Positions 27,206-36,313 of a stretch of DNA of 64,000 nucleotides are shown in pieces. Both the position numbers and the translations under genes were made by a program. Under the pieces are notes generated by a model. The model worked only from the letters and a program-made list of their open reading frames with translations. It did no database searches and was not told the DNA's origin. The stretch comes from Marinomonas ushuaiensis DSM 15871 (GTDB lineage Bacteria > Pseudomonadota > Gammaproteobacteria > Pseudomonadales > Marinomonadaceae). Every line of letters begins with the position of its first letter. Positions within the stretch are counted from its first letter, which is position 1. The stretch is from positions 1-64,000 of the forward strand of contig NZ_JAMB01000007.1 of assembly GCF_000521805.1 (NCBI RefSeq). The letters run 5' to 3'.

Positions 27206-27673
27206 ATGATTGAAGAAACAGGCAGAGTATTATCGATTGAAGACGGCTTTGCTGATGTAGAAACTATACGTACAAGCAGCTGTACTTCTTGTCGCGCTCG
27301 TCATGGGTGCGGTCATCATGCGATTGCGCAAGTTTCTTCTGCTAATCGTATGCGAATGCGAGCGATTGATCCTTTCTCTGTAGAAGTTGGGCAGAAAGTC
27401 GTTATTGGCATTCCTGAAGATACCTTATTGCAAGCTTCCGTCTGGATGTACATGATTCCACTATTGGGTTTAGTTGGTGGTGCTGTTCTCCCATCGTTGT
27501 GGGGAGGCGGATCTGGTATCGCAGTGATTATATCTATTATTGGTTTTGCTGGTGGTTTATTACTGGCACGAAATAAGTCTAAACAAGAAATGAATAATTT
27601 AGATTATTACCCAAAAATTCTAAGAATTGAGACCACGCAAGATAGTCAAAGACCTCTGGTATTTACATCTTAA
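27206..27673 (+). CDS. rseC: RseC/MucC family membrane protein
   Basis: RseC is an inner-membrane protein of the sigma-E operon with a proposed redox-linked positive role. The 155-residue product has an N-terminal cytoplasmic domain with cysteines at 26, 29 and 35 in a CTSCRARHGCGHH cluster, a likely iron-sulfur ligand set, and two membrane spans near residues 78-98 and 102-122. Its place as fourth gene between rseB and the DegP-type protease matches Pseudomonas mucC. Confidence 0.92.
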   Translation: MIEETGRVLSIEDGFADVETIRTSSCTSCRARHGCGHHAIAQVSSANRMRMRAIDPFSVEVGQKVVIGIPEDTLLQASVWMYMIPLLGLVGGAVLPSLWGGGSGIAVIISIIGFAGGLLLARNKSKQEMNNLDYYPKILRIETTQDSQRPLVFTS

Positions 27674-27733
27674 ATCTCGAATCGACTTCACCTGGCACTG
27701 TAATCAACTTGGTACATCTAAGGAGACCAATTA

Positions 27734-29149
27734 ATGAACAGACTGCTTAAAAAAATGAGCATGCTTGCTATTAGTAGTTTTATGATGGCTTCAATGCTTT
27801 CTCATGCGGCTGAATTTCCTGACTTTACAGAGTTAGTAGATAAAGCCTCTCCCGCTGTTGTGAATATCAGTACGGAACAAACGATTACCACAAAAGCATC
27901 CAATAAAGGTGGTCAGCAACTAGGGCCAAACAGTGAAGAACTTAATGAGTTTTTCAAACACTTTTTTGGTCAGCAGCCTTTTAGCCAGCCAGCACCTGAT
28001 CAAGGGCAGGGGCAGCAACGTAACTCATTGGGATCAGGTTTTATTATTTCCCATGATGGTTATGTGTTGACTAATAATCATGTTATTGCAGAAGCAGATG
28101 TGATTCATGTACGTTTAAGTGATCGTCGTGAATATATCGCAACATTGGTTGGCACGGACCCTAGAACGGATTTGGCTTTGTTGAAAATTGATGCTGAAGA
28201 TTTACCTATTGTTAAAATGGGTGAGTCAGATAAATTAAAACCGGGTCAATGGGTATTGGCAATCGGTTCGCCATTTGGCTTTGATTACACTGTGACGGCT
28301 GGCATTGTCAGCGCGACAGGACGAAATTTACCTTCTGATAGCTATGTGCCGTTTATTCAAACTGACGTAGCAATTAATCCGGGTAACTCTGGTGGGCCTT
28401 TGTTTAATCTAGACGGTGAAGTTGTCGGTATTAACTCACAAATCTACACTCGTTCAGGTGGATTTATGGGCGTATCTTTTGCGATTCCTTCTAAAGTTGC
28501 CATGTCAGTTGTGGATCAATTGAAACAAGACGGCAAAGTCTCCAGAGCTTGGTTGGGCGTTTTAATTCAAGACGTAGACAATGAGCTTGCTGAATCCTTT
28601 GGTTTAGATCGTCCAAGTGGTGCGCTAATTAGTCGAGTGTTACCCGATTCTCCTGCAGAAAAAGCGGGTTTGAAATCAGGCGATATCATTATGGAATTTA
28701 ATGGTGAGGGCATCGAACATTCAGGTGAGCTACCGTATGTTGTTGGACAGCTTAAAGCTGGTGAAAAAGTTGAGTCGAAAGTCTATCGTGACGGAAAAGA
28801 ACAAACCATTTCTGTGATGTTAGAATCAAGACCAAATGACCCTAAAGTATTGGCTCAAGCTCAGCAGGACCAAAATCGTTTAGGCATGATAGTCGGTGAA
28901 ATACCCGCTGAAATGGCGAAGCGTTTTGATATTGAAAGCGGTGTTGTGATCGAACAAATTATTGGCGGTACGGCGGCTCGTAATGGTCTTCAACAAGGCG
29001 ATGTGATTACCATGTTAAATGGTAAGCGTATTGAAGGTATTGCTGATTTTACGGCCATTGCCAAAGACATTCCTAGTGGCCGTTCTGTGCCGATGCGAGT
29101 GATTAGACAAGGTTATCCAATGTTTATTCCGTTTAAGATCATGGAGTAA
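27734..29149 (+). CDS. mucD: DegP/MucD-type periplasmic serine protease
   Basis: This 471-residue HtrA family protease and chaperone degrades misfolded envelope proteins. A signal peptide ends near residue 25 after SHA. The catalytic triad is intact: His116 in LTNNHVIAEAD, Asp146 in RTDLALLKI and Ser219 in INPGNSGGPLF. Two PDZ domains follow, at about 275-365 and 380-465. A glutamine-rich loop (residues 80-95) lies where DegP proteins have the LA loop. It is the last gene of the rpoE operon and ends at a strong terminator. Confidence 0.95.
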   Translation: MNRLLKKMSMLAISSFMMASMLSHAAEFPDFTELVDKASPAVVNISTEQTITTKASNKGGQQLGPNSEELNEFFKHFFGQQPFSQPAPDQGQGQQRNSLGSGFIISHDGYVLTNNHVIAEADVIHVRLSDRREYIATLVGTDPRTDLALLKIDAEDLPIVKMGESDKLKPGQWVLAIGSPFGFDYTVTAGIVSATGRNLPSDSYVPFIQTDVAINPGNSGGPLFNLDGEVVGINSQIYTRSGGFMGVSFAIPSKVAMSVVDQLKQDGKVSRAWLGVLIQDVDNELAESFGLDRPSGALISRVLPDSPAEKAGLKSGDIIMEFNGEGIEHSGELPYVVGQLKAGEKVESKVYRDGKEQTISVMLESRPNDPKVLAQAQQDQNRLGMIVGEIPAEMAKRFDIESGVVIEQIIGGTAARNGLQQGDVITMLNGKRIEGIADFTAIAKDIPSGRSVPMRVIRQGYPMFIPFKIME

Positions 29150-29181
29150 GTCCATTCCAGAACAGGACAAACATAGAAGAT

Positions 29182-29211
29182 AAAAAGGCGATCCAATTGG
29201 ATCGCCTTTTT
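29182..29211. terminator. Terminator after mucD
   Basis: A perfect 13-bp inverted repeat (29182-29194 with 29199-29211) with a 4-base loop, A-tract and T-tract lies between mucD and the convergent argA. Confidence 0.95.
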
Positions 29212-29258
29212 GCATTTTTAAAGTCAGATCCTAAAGTAGGGCGACGTTTAATGAGAGT

Positions 29259-30569
29259 TTAAAGTGCTTTAGAGAATATCTTCGAGTTACGCTGATAGTT
29301 ATAAAGTGCTTGTTTCTTGCTTGGTAAGCTGTTCAATGTTGTTTCACTGAAACCACGTTCAATAAACCAGTGTGCCGTTCTTGTTGTTAACAAGAATAGG
29401 GTCGACAGGTTTAATACCTTTGCAGCTTGTTCTATGCCTTTCAATAAGCGTTCACCGCGGTTTGAGCCACGGTAATCTGGAGAAACGGCTAAGCAAGCAA
29501 GCTCGCCTGAATGCTCTTGTTCAAAAGGATAAAGCGCTGCACAAGCGACAATGGCGCCATCTCGCTCGATGACGATAAAGCGGTCGACTTCGTTTTCAAG
29601 CAATTCCCGCGATCGCCTTACTAAGACACCTTTTTCTTCTAATGGTGTTAATAGCGCCATCATCCCGCCAACATCGTCGATATTAGCAGGGCGAAGTTGC
29701 TCATAGCTGTCTTCGTCTATCATGGTGCCAGAGCCTTCACGAGAGAAGAGTTCTCTCAATAGACCACCGTTTTCATTATAAGAAATTAAATGTGCTCTTG
29801 GTACGCCTTGGCGGACAGCTTGAACGCAAGCGTCCAATGCAGCGTGTGTGATGGTAGAGAGTTTTTTCTCTTTTAAAATAACGTCTGCATCTTTGGTTAA
29901 TAATTCAGAATAAAGCTCACCATCACTTTTAAATATTCCTTCCTCTTCTGAATAAATAACCAGTTTGTCTGCTTTTAATTGAATGGCAGCTTGAAGTGCC
30001 ACTTCTTCACTTTTTAGATTAAAAACTTCACCGGTTGGAGAAAAGCCAAGGTGAGGAAGCAAAACCATGTTGTCGTCTTCAAGAAGACGAAAAATGGCCT
30101 CTGAGTCGATGCGACGTACTTCGCCTGTATGGCCGTAATCAATGCCATCCACAACGCCTAATGGTCTTGCGATGACATAATTGCCACTACATACTTTTAA
30201 ACGAGCACCATCCATCGGTGTGTTTGAAAGTCCCATAGAAAGTTGCGCTTCAAGCTGTACTCGAACAGCGGCAGATGCCTGAATAATATCCAGCAACTGA
30301 TCTTGTGGCGTGACGCGATAATCGTCTTCTACTCGACTAGGTAAGCGTCGATTCGATAAAATACGGCCGATCTGCGGACGTGCGCCTTGAACTAAAACTA
30401 AGCGAATGCCTAGTGAATCAAGCAAGGCAAGGTCGTGAATGATGCTTGAAAAGTGAGCGCATTCGATGGCCTCACCGGGAATCAAGATAACAAAGGTTTT
30501 TCCCCTATGAGCATTGATATAGGGTGAAGAATGGCGGAACCAGTCTACATAATTGAGTTCGTCAGGCAC
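29259..30569 (-). CDS. argA: N-acetylglutamate synthase
   Basis: ArgA acetylates glutamate with acetyl-CoA, the first step of arginine synthesis, and is usually inhibited by arginine. The 436-residue protein has an N-terminal amino acid kinase-like domain (about residues 20-285), with LVLVQGARPQI in its core, and a C-terminal GNAT acetyltransferase domain (about 290-430) with CLAVSPDYRGSNRGERLL as the acetyl-CoA loop. The start is GTG at 30569 after AGGA. It is 15 bp after argE on the same strand, so the two arginine genes share an operon. Confidence 0.95.
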   Translation of the reverse strand: MPDELNYVDWFRHSSPYINAHRGKTFVILIPGEAIECAHFSSIIHDLALLDSLGIRLVLVQGARPQIGRILSNRRLPSRVEDDYRVTPQDQLLDIIQASAAVRVQLEAQLSMGLSNTPMDGARLKVCSGNYVIARPLGVVDGIDYGHTGEVRRIDSEAIFRLLEDDNMVLLPHLGFSPTGEVFNLKSEEVALQAAIQLKADKLVIYSEEEGIFKSDGELYSELLTKDADVILKEKKLSTITHAALDACVQAVRQGVPRAHLISYNENGGLLRELFSREGSGTMIDEDSYEQLRPANIDDVGGMMALLTPLEEKGVLVRRSRELLENEVDRFIVIERDGAIVACAALYPFEQEHSGELACLAVSPDYRGSNRGERLLKGIEQAAKVLNLSTLFLLTTRTAHWFIERGFSETTLNSLPSKKQALYNYQRNSKIFSKAL

Positions 30570-30584
30570 GCTGATCCTCGTCTT

Positions 30585-31745
30585 TTATTCGTTTGTTTGA
30601 AGGCAAAAGCGCTCGATTAAACCGCGTATTACCTCTTGCATAGGCTGAATTTGGTTCAGCGCCATAAATTCATTTGGCTGGTGGGCTTGGTCGATAGAAC
30701 CCGGCCCTAATATTAAGGTTTCCATTCCCATTTGATTTAGAAAAGGGCCTTCTGTTGCAAATGCTACTGTACTGGCTTTGCGTTTGGTTAATGTTTCACA
30801 CGCTTTTATGATATCCGATTCGATGGGAGTATAAAAAGACGGAATATCAGGAAATAAACTACTAAGTTGTATTGTGGTTCCTGTTTTTTCTTCGATGCTG
30901 GGTAATAATTGGGCAATTTCTGCCATTAAGGCTTGATTGCTCATTCCAGGTAAAGCTCTTAAATCAAACTCTAATTCACAGCGCCCACAAATTCGGTTTG
31001 GGTTGTCACCTCCATGAATACAACCAAAGTTCATGGTTGGGTAATCAATGACGAAATTGGCGTCACTATACTGGTTTTTAAGTTGTGTGCGAAACGTCAT
31101 GAGTTCTGACATGACGGAATGCATCGCATCCATTGCATTGTTGCCTAACGCTGGGTTAGAAGAATGACCTGATTGTCCCGTCACTTTAATGCGTTCCATC
31201 ATGATGCCTTTGTGAGCATGAATTGGCGTCAATGATGTTGGTTCACCAATTAAGGCATACCTTGCTTTTAATGAGCCTTGTTCTGCTAGGGCGCGCGCAC
31301 CGGACATAGAGCTTTCTTCGTCTGCGGTGGCAAGAATAATAAGCGGCTGCTTTAGATTAGAAAGCTGCATTTTTTGAACAGTATCGATGACAATAGCAAA
31401 GAAGCCTTTCATATCACAGCTGCCAAGGCCGTAAAGTTTCTGATCTCTTTCTTCTAAACTGAATGGGTTCGATTTCCAGCGATCTTCGTCATAAGGAACG
31501 GTATCTGTATGCCCAGAAAGTACTAAGCCACCATCGCCGCTGCCAAGGGTCGCAATCAAGTTAAATTTAGTCGGTTGGTCTGGTAATGGCATGACTTCAC
31601 ACTGGAAGCCTTGAGAGCTTAACCAACCTTCAAGTAATTGGATTACGCCTTTATTTGACTGATCCCAATGCGCTTGACTACAACTAATAGAGGGTGAGGC
31701 GATCAGCTGCGTCATCATACTAATGAGAGATGGAATTGCAGGCAT
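30585..31745 (-). CDS. argE: Acetylornithine deacetylase
   Basis: ArgE hydrolyses N-acetylornithine to ornithine and acetate in the linear arginine pathway. The 386-residue M20-family metalloenzyme shows LSGHTDTVPYD (zinc-binding histidine, about residues 77-87), GSCDMKGFFA, ATADEESSMSGA with the catalytic glutamate, and the dimerisation domain in the middle. Coupling with argA in one operon means the cell uses the linear route with separate synthase and deacetylase. It is divergent from ygiF. Confidence 0.94.
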   Translation of the reverse strand: MPAIPSLISMMTQLIASPSISCSQAHWDQSNKGVIQLLEGWLSSQGFQCEVMPLPDQPTKFNLIATLGSGDGGLVLSGHTDTVPYDEDRWKSNPFSLEERDQKLYGLGSCDMKGFFAIVIDTVQKMQLSNLKQPLIILATADEESSMSGARALAEQGSLKARYALIGEPTSLTPIHAHKGIMMERIKVTGQSGHSSNPALGNNAMDAMHSVMSELMTFRTQLKNQYSDANFVIDYPTMNFGCIHGGDNPNRICGRCELEFDLRALPGMSNQALMAEIAQLLPSIEEKTGTTIQLSSLFPDIPSFYTPIESDIIKACETLTKRKASTVAFATEGPFLNQMGMETLILGPGSIDQAHQPNEFMALNQIQPMQEVIRGLIERFCLQTNE

Positions 31746-31878
31746 AAGAATGCTCCTTGAATCCGAATAAGGTCATGCCTAATATTACTACTGTAAGTAA
31801 GGCATCTGATACACTTGCTCTAACAATATTTTTCTTTGTTGCTTATTCAACAATAAAGGTTTTAGAGGTTTGTATATT

Positions 31879-32826
31879 ATGGCAATTGAGCTAGAGCTTA
31901 AATTAATGCTCCATTCTAAGTATCTTAAGTCTGCCAGTGATTTTCTTGATGGAATTTGTTCTTTGTCTGAGACAGATGATCAATCCCGTCAGCCAACGCT
32001 GTCTTTAATGAATGCGTATTTTGATACAGAAACGTCGACTTTAATGCAGGGCGGAATGGCGTTACGTATTCGCGCAGTGAATGGCGCTTTTATACAAACT
32101 GTTAAGACTCGCGGTAGTAACCGTATTGGTATGCATGCTCGTGGAGAATGGGAATGGTTTTTACCTAATGAGCAATTGGATTTGTCTTTGCTAAAAGATG
32201 TCCCATTGCCTGAGTCCTTGCAGGATATGTCATGGCGTTCTGAACTTATCGAAGTGTATCGTACTGATTTTGAAAGACAGGTTTGGAATGTCGAGTCTCA
32301 AGACACAAAAATAGAGGCAGTTTGCGACAAAGGATTAGTCACATCGCCTTACGGTGAAGATTCGATTTGTGAATTAGAGCTGGAATTAAAAAGTGGTGAT
32401 GAAGCCGGCTTATATGATTTTGCTTTGCAATTGGCCGAACATGTACCTGTTCAAGTCAGTGTTGTATCAAAAGCACAGAAAGGCGTTCGATTGAAATATG
32501 GTCGAATCGAGTTGCCGGATGAGCCTGTTAATTTATCAAATGAAGCAGAGCTGGCTGCGTATTGGTATGAGGTGTGGCTAGTGCACTGGGAGGCGATGCA
32601 CTTTATGGAAGACGAAGTTTTGATACAACCTATTCGGCATTCTATGTATCAACTAAAAACTTATTTACCAAATGAGTTGGTGCAGGCGTTAGAAGGTTTA
32701 GATAACGATTTTGATCAGTGTTTGATGGAAGACGAAGCGTTAATATTAAGCAAGCTGGCTGAAATGAAGCAAACTGGCTTAGTCATGCTCAAAATTGGGC
32801 AATGGCTAAATAAACAAAAAACCTAA
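31879..32826 (+). CDS. ygiF: CYTH-domain inorganic triphosphatase (YgiF-like)
   Basis: This 315-residue protein has an N-terminal CYTH domain (about residues 1-200) with the EXEXK motif as ELELK directly after the start and further paired acidic residues (ELELELKSGDE) that coordinate metal and triphosphate. The ATG at 31879 is preceded by AGAGG and starts right at the motif; the frame also opens with TTG at 31870. E. coli YgiF is longer and carries a C-terminal CHAD domain; here the last 115 residues are short and do not show an evident CHAD histidine pattern. It precedes glnE by 47 bp, the same order as in E. coli. Confidence 0.88.
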   Translation: MAIELELKLMLHSKYLKSASDFLDGICSLSETDDQSRQPTLSLMNAYFDTETSTLMQGGMALRIRAVNGAFIQTVKTRGSNRIGMHARGEWEWFLPNEQLDLSLLKDVPLPESLQDMSWRSELIEVYRTDFERQVWNVESQDTKIEAVCDKGLVTSPYGEDSICELELELKSGDEAGLYDFALQLAEHVPVQVSVVSKAQKGVRLKYGRIELPDEPVNLSNEAELAAYWYEVWLVHWEAMHFMEDEVLIQPIRHSMYQLKTYLPNELVQALEGLDNDFDQCLMEDEALILSKLAEMKQTGLVMLKIGQWLNKQKT

Positions 32827-32873
32827 GTTGTTGTCGTATTTTTATAAGAAAAAATGCAGAAAAGGAAGGAACG

Positions 32874-35804
32874 TTGACGCCATCTAATTTAAATCCAAGT
32901 TACGCCTCTTTTTGTGAGCAATCTAGTTCACGATCTTTATTGTTAGAGCAGATTCAAGAGGCTCGGGAACGGCATGCTTTAGTTGAGTTAAGCTGTGAGC
33001 AAATAGAAATATTAGAGCCGCTTTGGATCTTGAGTGATTACTTACATCAACAATTGGTGCGTTTTCCTCGCTGGCTTGATGACCTTCTTATATTAGAGAA
33101 TTTACCAGAGAAACCATCTCAAGAAGCATTGATCGCAGGTGAAGGTTTTTTTTCTAATGACGCCAAAGACTGTTCTCCAGAAGCTTCGTTAGTATTCGAT
33201 GAAGCCGCTTTTATTAAGCGTCTGCGCTTATATCGACAATGGTGGATGGTACGTTTAATTGCTTTGGATATTCAGCATAGATTGTCATTAGCGGAACTGA
33301 CGAGCCGTCTCAGTGGTTTGGCCGATGCTTGTGTTAACGCCAGCCTACGATGGTCAGAACAGCATTACCTAAATCTATACGGGCAGGCATTAGATAGCCA
33401 AGGTGTGCCTCAATCTATGATTGTAATCGGCATGGGTAAATTAGGTGGTAATGAACTGAACTTATCGTCGGATATTGATTTAATTTTTGCGTTTCGTGAA
33501 CACGGCGATACGCAAGGCGGTAAAAAAAGTCTATCTCATCAAGAATACTTTACTAAGCTCGGGCAAAAGCTGATTCAACACTTGGATCAAGTGACCGCGG
33601 ATGGTTTTGTGTTCAGAGTAGATATGCGTTTGCGTCCTTTTGGTCAATCTGGCGCACTTGTTCTGAACATGGATTCTTTAGAAAACTATTACCAAGATCA
33701 AGGCCGAGATTGGGAAAGGTATGCCATGATCAAAGCCAGGGTCATGTCTGGCAGTGAAGTAGATATTCGTGAATTTGAAGCCTTACGTAAGCCATTTGTC
33801 TACCGAAAATATCTCGACTTTGGTGCCATAGGCGCATTACGCGATTTGAAGCAAATGATCGCCAAAGAAGTTCGCCGTAAAGGTATAGAACATAACATCA
33901 AACTTGGCGAAGGTGGTATTCGTGAAGTTGAGTTTATTGCTCAAGCGCTGCAAATATTGCACGGTGGTCGAGATCAAAGCCTACAAACACCTGCTTTACT
34001 CAAAGTATTGCCCTACCTTGCGCAGCAAGATTATCTTTCCTTTACAGAAGTGGAAGAACTGCGTGATGCGTATTTATTATTAAGACGAACAGAGCATGCT
34101 CTGCAAGCAGTTAATGACGAGCAAACTCAACTTTTGCCTGAAGATGATAGGGCGCGTCAGCGTATTGCTTTAATTGTTGGTTTTGCTTCTTGGGACGAGT
34201 TGAATAGTCGTTTATGGGAAGTGCGTAAAAACGTTCATCGTCATTTTATTTCACTCATTGATGATGGCGAAGAAAGCAGTGAAGAGGTTAAAAATCAAGA
34301 AGCATGGCGTTTGTTAATTAAGAACCCAGAAGATGAAAGCGCCATAATAGACGCCATTGAATCCATCAAATGGCAAGATCAAGAGGCAGCAGTTAAACGA
34401 ATTACTCAGTTATTGGGTTCTCGTACTGTGGTCTTTATGCAACCGATTGGGCATGAAAGGTTAGCTGTATTTTTAGCAGCATTCATGCCAAAACTGAATG
34501 ATGAGAAGAGCCCTGATTTAGTACTAGAACGTGTTTTCCCTATATTAGAAGCGGTGCTGCGTCGCACGGCGTACTTGGTTCTGTTGTGCGAAAACCAAAC
34601 TGCAATGACACACCTTATTCGCTTGTGTCGAGAAAGCGTCTGGTTCACTGAAGCGATTTCTACAACACCTGCTTTGTTAGACGAATTATTGGACGCGAGT
34701 ACATTGTTTTGCCCGCCAGACAAAGCGATGCTAACAGAAGAGTTAAAGCAAATTTTATTGCGTTTACCAGAAGATGATGAAGAAGCGCAAATGGATGCCA
34801 TGCGCCAATTTAGGCGTTCTATTATTTTACGAATCGCCGCTTGTGATATCACAGAAATACTGCCGATTATGAAAGTGAGTGATCACTTAACTTGGTTGGC
34901 CGAAGTGCTACTAGATCAAGTTTTACAGCAATCTTGGTTTTATTTAACGAAGAAACATGGCTTTCCAGTCAGTCAAGGAGAAGTGGCTTATACACCTCAG
35001 CTGGCTATTATTGGCTATGGTAAATCGGGTGGTTGGGAACTAGGGTACGACTCTGATTTGGATCTGGTTTTTATTCATGGTGCACAATCAACAGGCTACA
35101 CAGATGGTGGTCGTAGTATTGATAATCTCACTTTTTATACTCGCCTTGGTCAGCGCCTAATTCATATGATTACCAGCTTTACTGCGGCAGGTCGCTTGTA
35201 TGAAGTCGATATGCGTCTGCGACCTTCTGGTAATTCTGGCTTGCTGGTATCGACATTGGATGCGTTCCGAGACTATCAACAAAAAGAAGCCTGGGTTTGG
35301 GAGCATCAAGCTTTAACTCGTGCGCGTGGTTTAGCGGGTGAACCTACCTTGTTGGCGCAATTTGAAGCTTGCCGTAAAGATATTATTTCTTCAGTTCGAG
35401 ATCATGATCAACTAAAAGCTGATGTCATTAAAATGCGGGAAAAAATGCGAGCTCATTTGGATACTGGCGGTAAAGAAAAAGGCTTTGATTTGAAGCAAGG
35501 CGCTGGTGGTATTATTGATATCGAATTTATGGTGCAGTATTTGGTGCTGGCTTGGTCTCATAAATACCCAGAACTAATGCGTTTTTCTGATAATGTGCGT
35601 CAATTAGAAGCGGCTGCATTAGTGGAATTATTAGATAAAGAAAAAGCCGAGAAAATGATTGAGACTTACACCTTGTATCGAGCACGAGCACACAGACTAA
35701 ACCTACAGCAGCAAGGTCGAGTGATTCAAGATGATGCTTTTATTAATAATCAAAGCTTAATGAGTCAATATTGGGCGTCTTTCGTTAATAGCGATAATAT
35801 TTAA
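32874..35804 (+). CDS. glnE: Bifunctional glutamine synthetase adenylyltransferase/deadenylase
   Basis: GlnE adds and removes AMP on glutamine synthetase in response to PII and glutamine. The 976-residue protein has two nucleotidyltransferase domains: the first with GMGKLGGNELNLSSDIDL near residue 190, and the second with GYGKSGGWELGYDSDLDL near residue 715, separated by the regulatory helical region. Both Asp-x-Asp metal sites are intact. The start is TTG at 32874 after AGGAAGGA. The PII gene lies 13 kb away at 48.6 kb. Confidence 0.95.
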   Translation: MTPSNLNPSYASFCEQSSSRSLLLEQIQEARERHALVELSCEQIEILEPLWILSDYLHQQLVRFPRWLDDLLILENLPEKPSQEALIAGEGFFSNDAKDCSPEASLVFDEAAFIKRLRLYRQWWMVRLIALDIQHRLSLAELTSRLSGLADACVNASLRWSEQHYLNLYGQALDSQGVPQSMIVIGMGKLGGNELNLSSDIDLIFAFREHGDTQGGKKSLSHQEYFTKLGQKLIQHLDQVTADGFVFRVDMRLRPFGQSGALVLNMDSLENYYQDQGRDWERYAMIKARVMSGSEVDIREFEALRKPFVYRKYLDFGAIGALRDLKQMIAKEVRRKGIEHNIKLGEGGIREVEFIAQALQILHGGRDQSLQTPALLKVLPYLAQQDYLSFTEVEELRDAYLLLRRTEHALQAVNDEQTQLLPEDDRARQRIALIVGFASWDELNSRLWEVRKNVHRHFISLIDDGEESSEEVKNQEAWRLLIKNPEDESAIIDAIESIKWQDQEAAVKRITQLLGSRTVVFMQPIGHERLAVFLAAFMPKLNDEKSPDLVLERVFPILEAVLRRTAYLVLLCENQTAMTHLIRLCRESVWFTEAISTTPALLDELLDASTLFCPPDKAMLTEELKQILLRLPEDDEEAQMDAMRQFRRSIILRIAACDITEILPIMKVSDHLTWLAEVLLDQVLQQSWFYLTKKHGFPVSQGEVAYTPQLAIIGYGKSGGWELGYDSDLDLVFIHGAQSTGYTDGGRSIDNLTFYTRLGQRLIHMITSFTAAGRLYEVDMRLRPSGNSGLLVSTLDAFRDYQQKEAWVWEHQALTRARGLAGEPTLLAQFEACRKDIISSVRDHDQLKADVIKMREKMRAHLDTGGKEKGFDLKQGAGGIIDIEFMVQYLVLAWSHKYPELMRFSDNVRQLEAAALVELLDKEKAEKMIETYTLYRARAHRLNLQQQGRVIQDDAFINNQSLMSQYWASFVNSDNI

Positions 35805-35944
35805 GAAAATTTTACTTAGTCGCTGTTTTAGTGATATCGATTGTATGAAGATGTTTATGATGCCACTTATTTATGTTGTAAAAAGGTGGTCGTAAATTAA
35901 TCAAATCGAAGCTATACTGTTTTTATTGATGCATTTTTAAGCGG

Positions 35945-35964
35945 TAAGTATTGTAAATTACTTA
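35945..35964. promoter_or_regulatory. Inverted repeat upstream of the 69-residue gene
   Basis: TAAGTA and TACTTA arms are separated by 8 bases, 40 bp upstream of the next start codon. The form is that of an operator for a dimeric regulator, but the regulator is unknown. Confidence 0.4.
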
Positions 35965-36003
35965 ATTGAGCTTATCTATCATTTTGAATTTATAGGAGGA
36001 AAA

Positions 36004-36213
36004 ATGCCTGATGTAAACGGTCTAAGTGGTCCAGGAATGGATTATGCGAGCGAAGTATACAAGGCGAGCTTGGCAAAATCTGCTCAACAGCAAGAAGGTC
36101 AGCAAGACCTTGAGCTATTGGCGCGAGCTGTAGAAAGTATTACTCCAGCAGCAAGCAGTGGTTCTCATGCCACCACAGATAACCTTGGACAGAATATCAA
36201 CATTAACGTTTGA
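36004..36213 (+). CDS. Small protein of unknown function, 69 residues
   Basis: I do not recognise this gene with confidence. It has a strong ribosome site (AGGAGG, 5-base spacer), its own 200-bp upstream region and a very strong terminator, so it looks like a real single-gene unit. The protein has no signal peptide or membrane span: a helical, glutamine-rich centre (AKSAQQQEGQQDLELLARAV, residues 24-43) and a serine/threonine-rich tail ending LGQNININV. The pattern of a short helical body and a LGxxIxI-type C-terminus loosely recalls small YjfB-like putative motility proteins, but this is a weak resemblance. Confidence 0.7.
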   Translation: MPDVNGLSGPGMDYASEVYKASLAKSAQQQEGQQDLELLARAVESITPAASSGSHATTDNLGQNININV

Positions 36214-36255
36214 TAGCTATTTTACAGTACGCTTAAGAGCGCATAAAAGTATTTC

Positions 36256-36295
36256 AAAAAAGCCTCACAATGCCAGTTCATTGTGAGGCTTTTTT
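36256..36295. terminator. Bidirectional terminator after the 69-residue gene
   Basis: A 17-bp perfect inverted repeat (36256-36272 with 36279-36295), loop CCAGTT, with A- and T-tracts. It separates the small gene from convergent sbmA. Confidence 0.95.
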
Positions 36296-36313
36296 ATATT
36301 TAAAGCGTTTTTA

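Noticed and set aside
27694-27721. GGCACT-N17-TCTAA as a separate sigma-E promoter for mucD
   Set aside because: The -10-like element ends 12 bp before the mucD ATG and overlaps its ribosome site, leaving no room for a transcript with that site.
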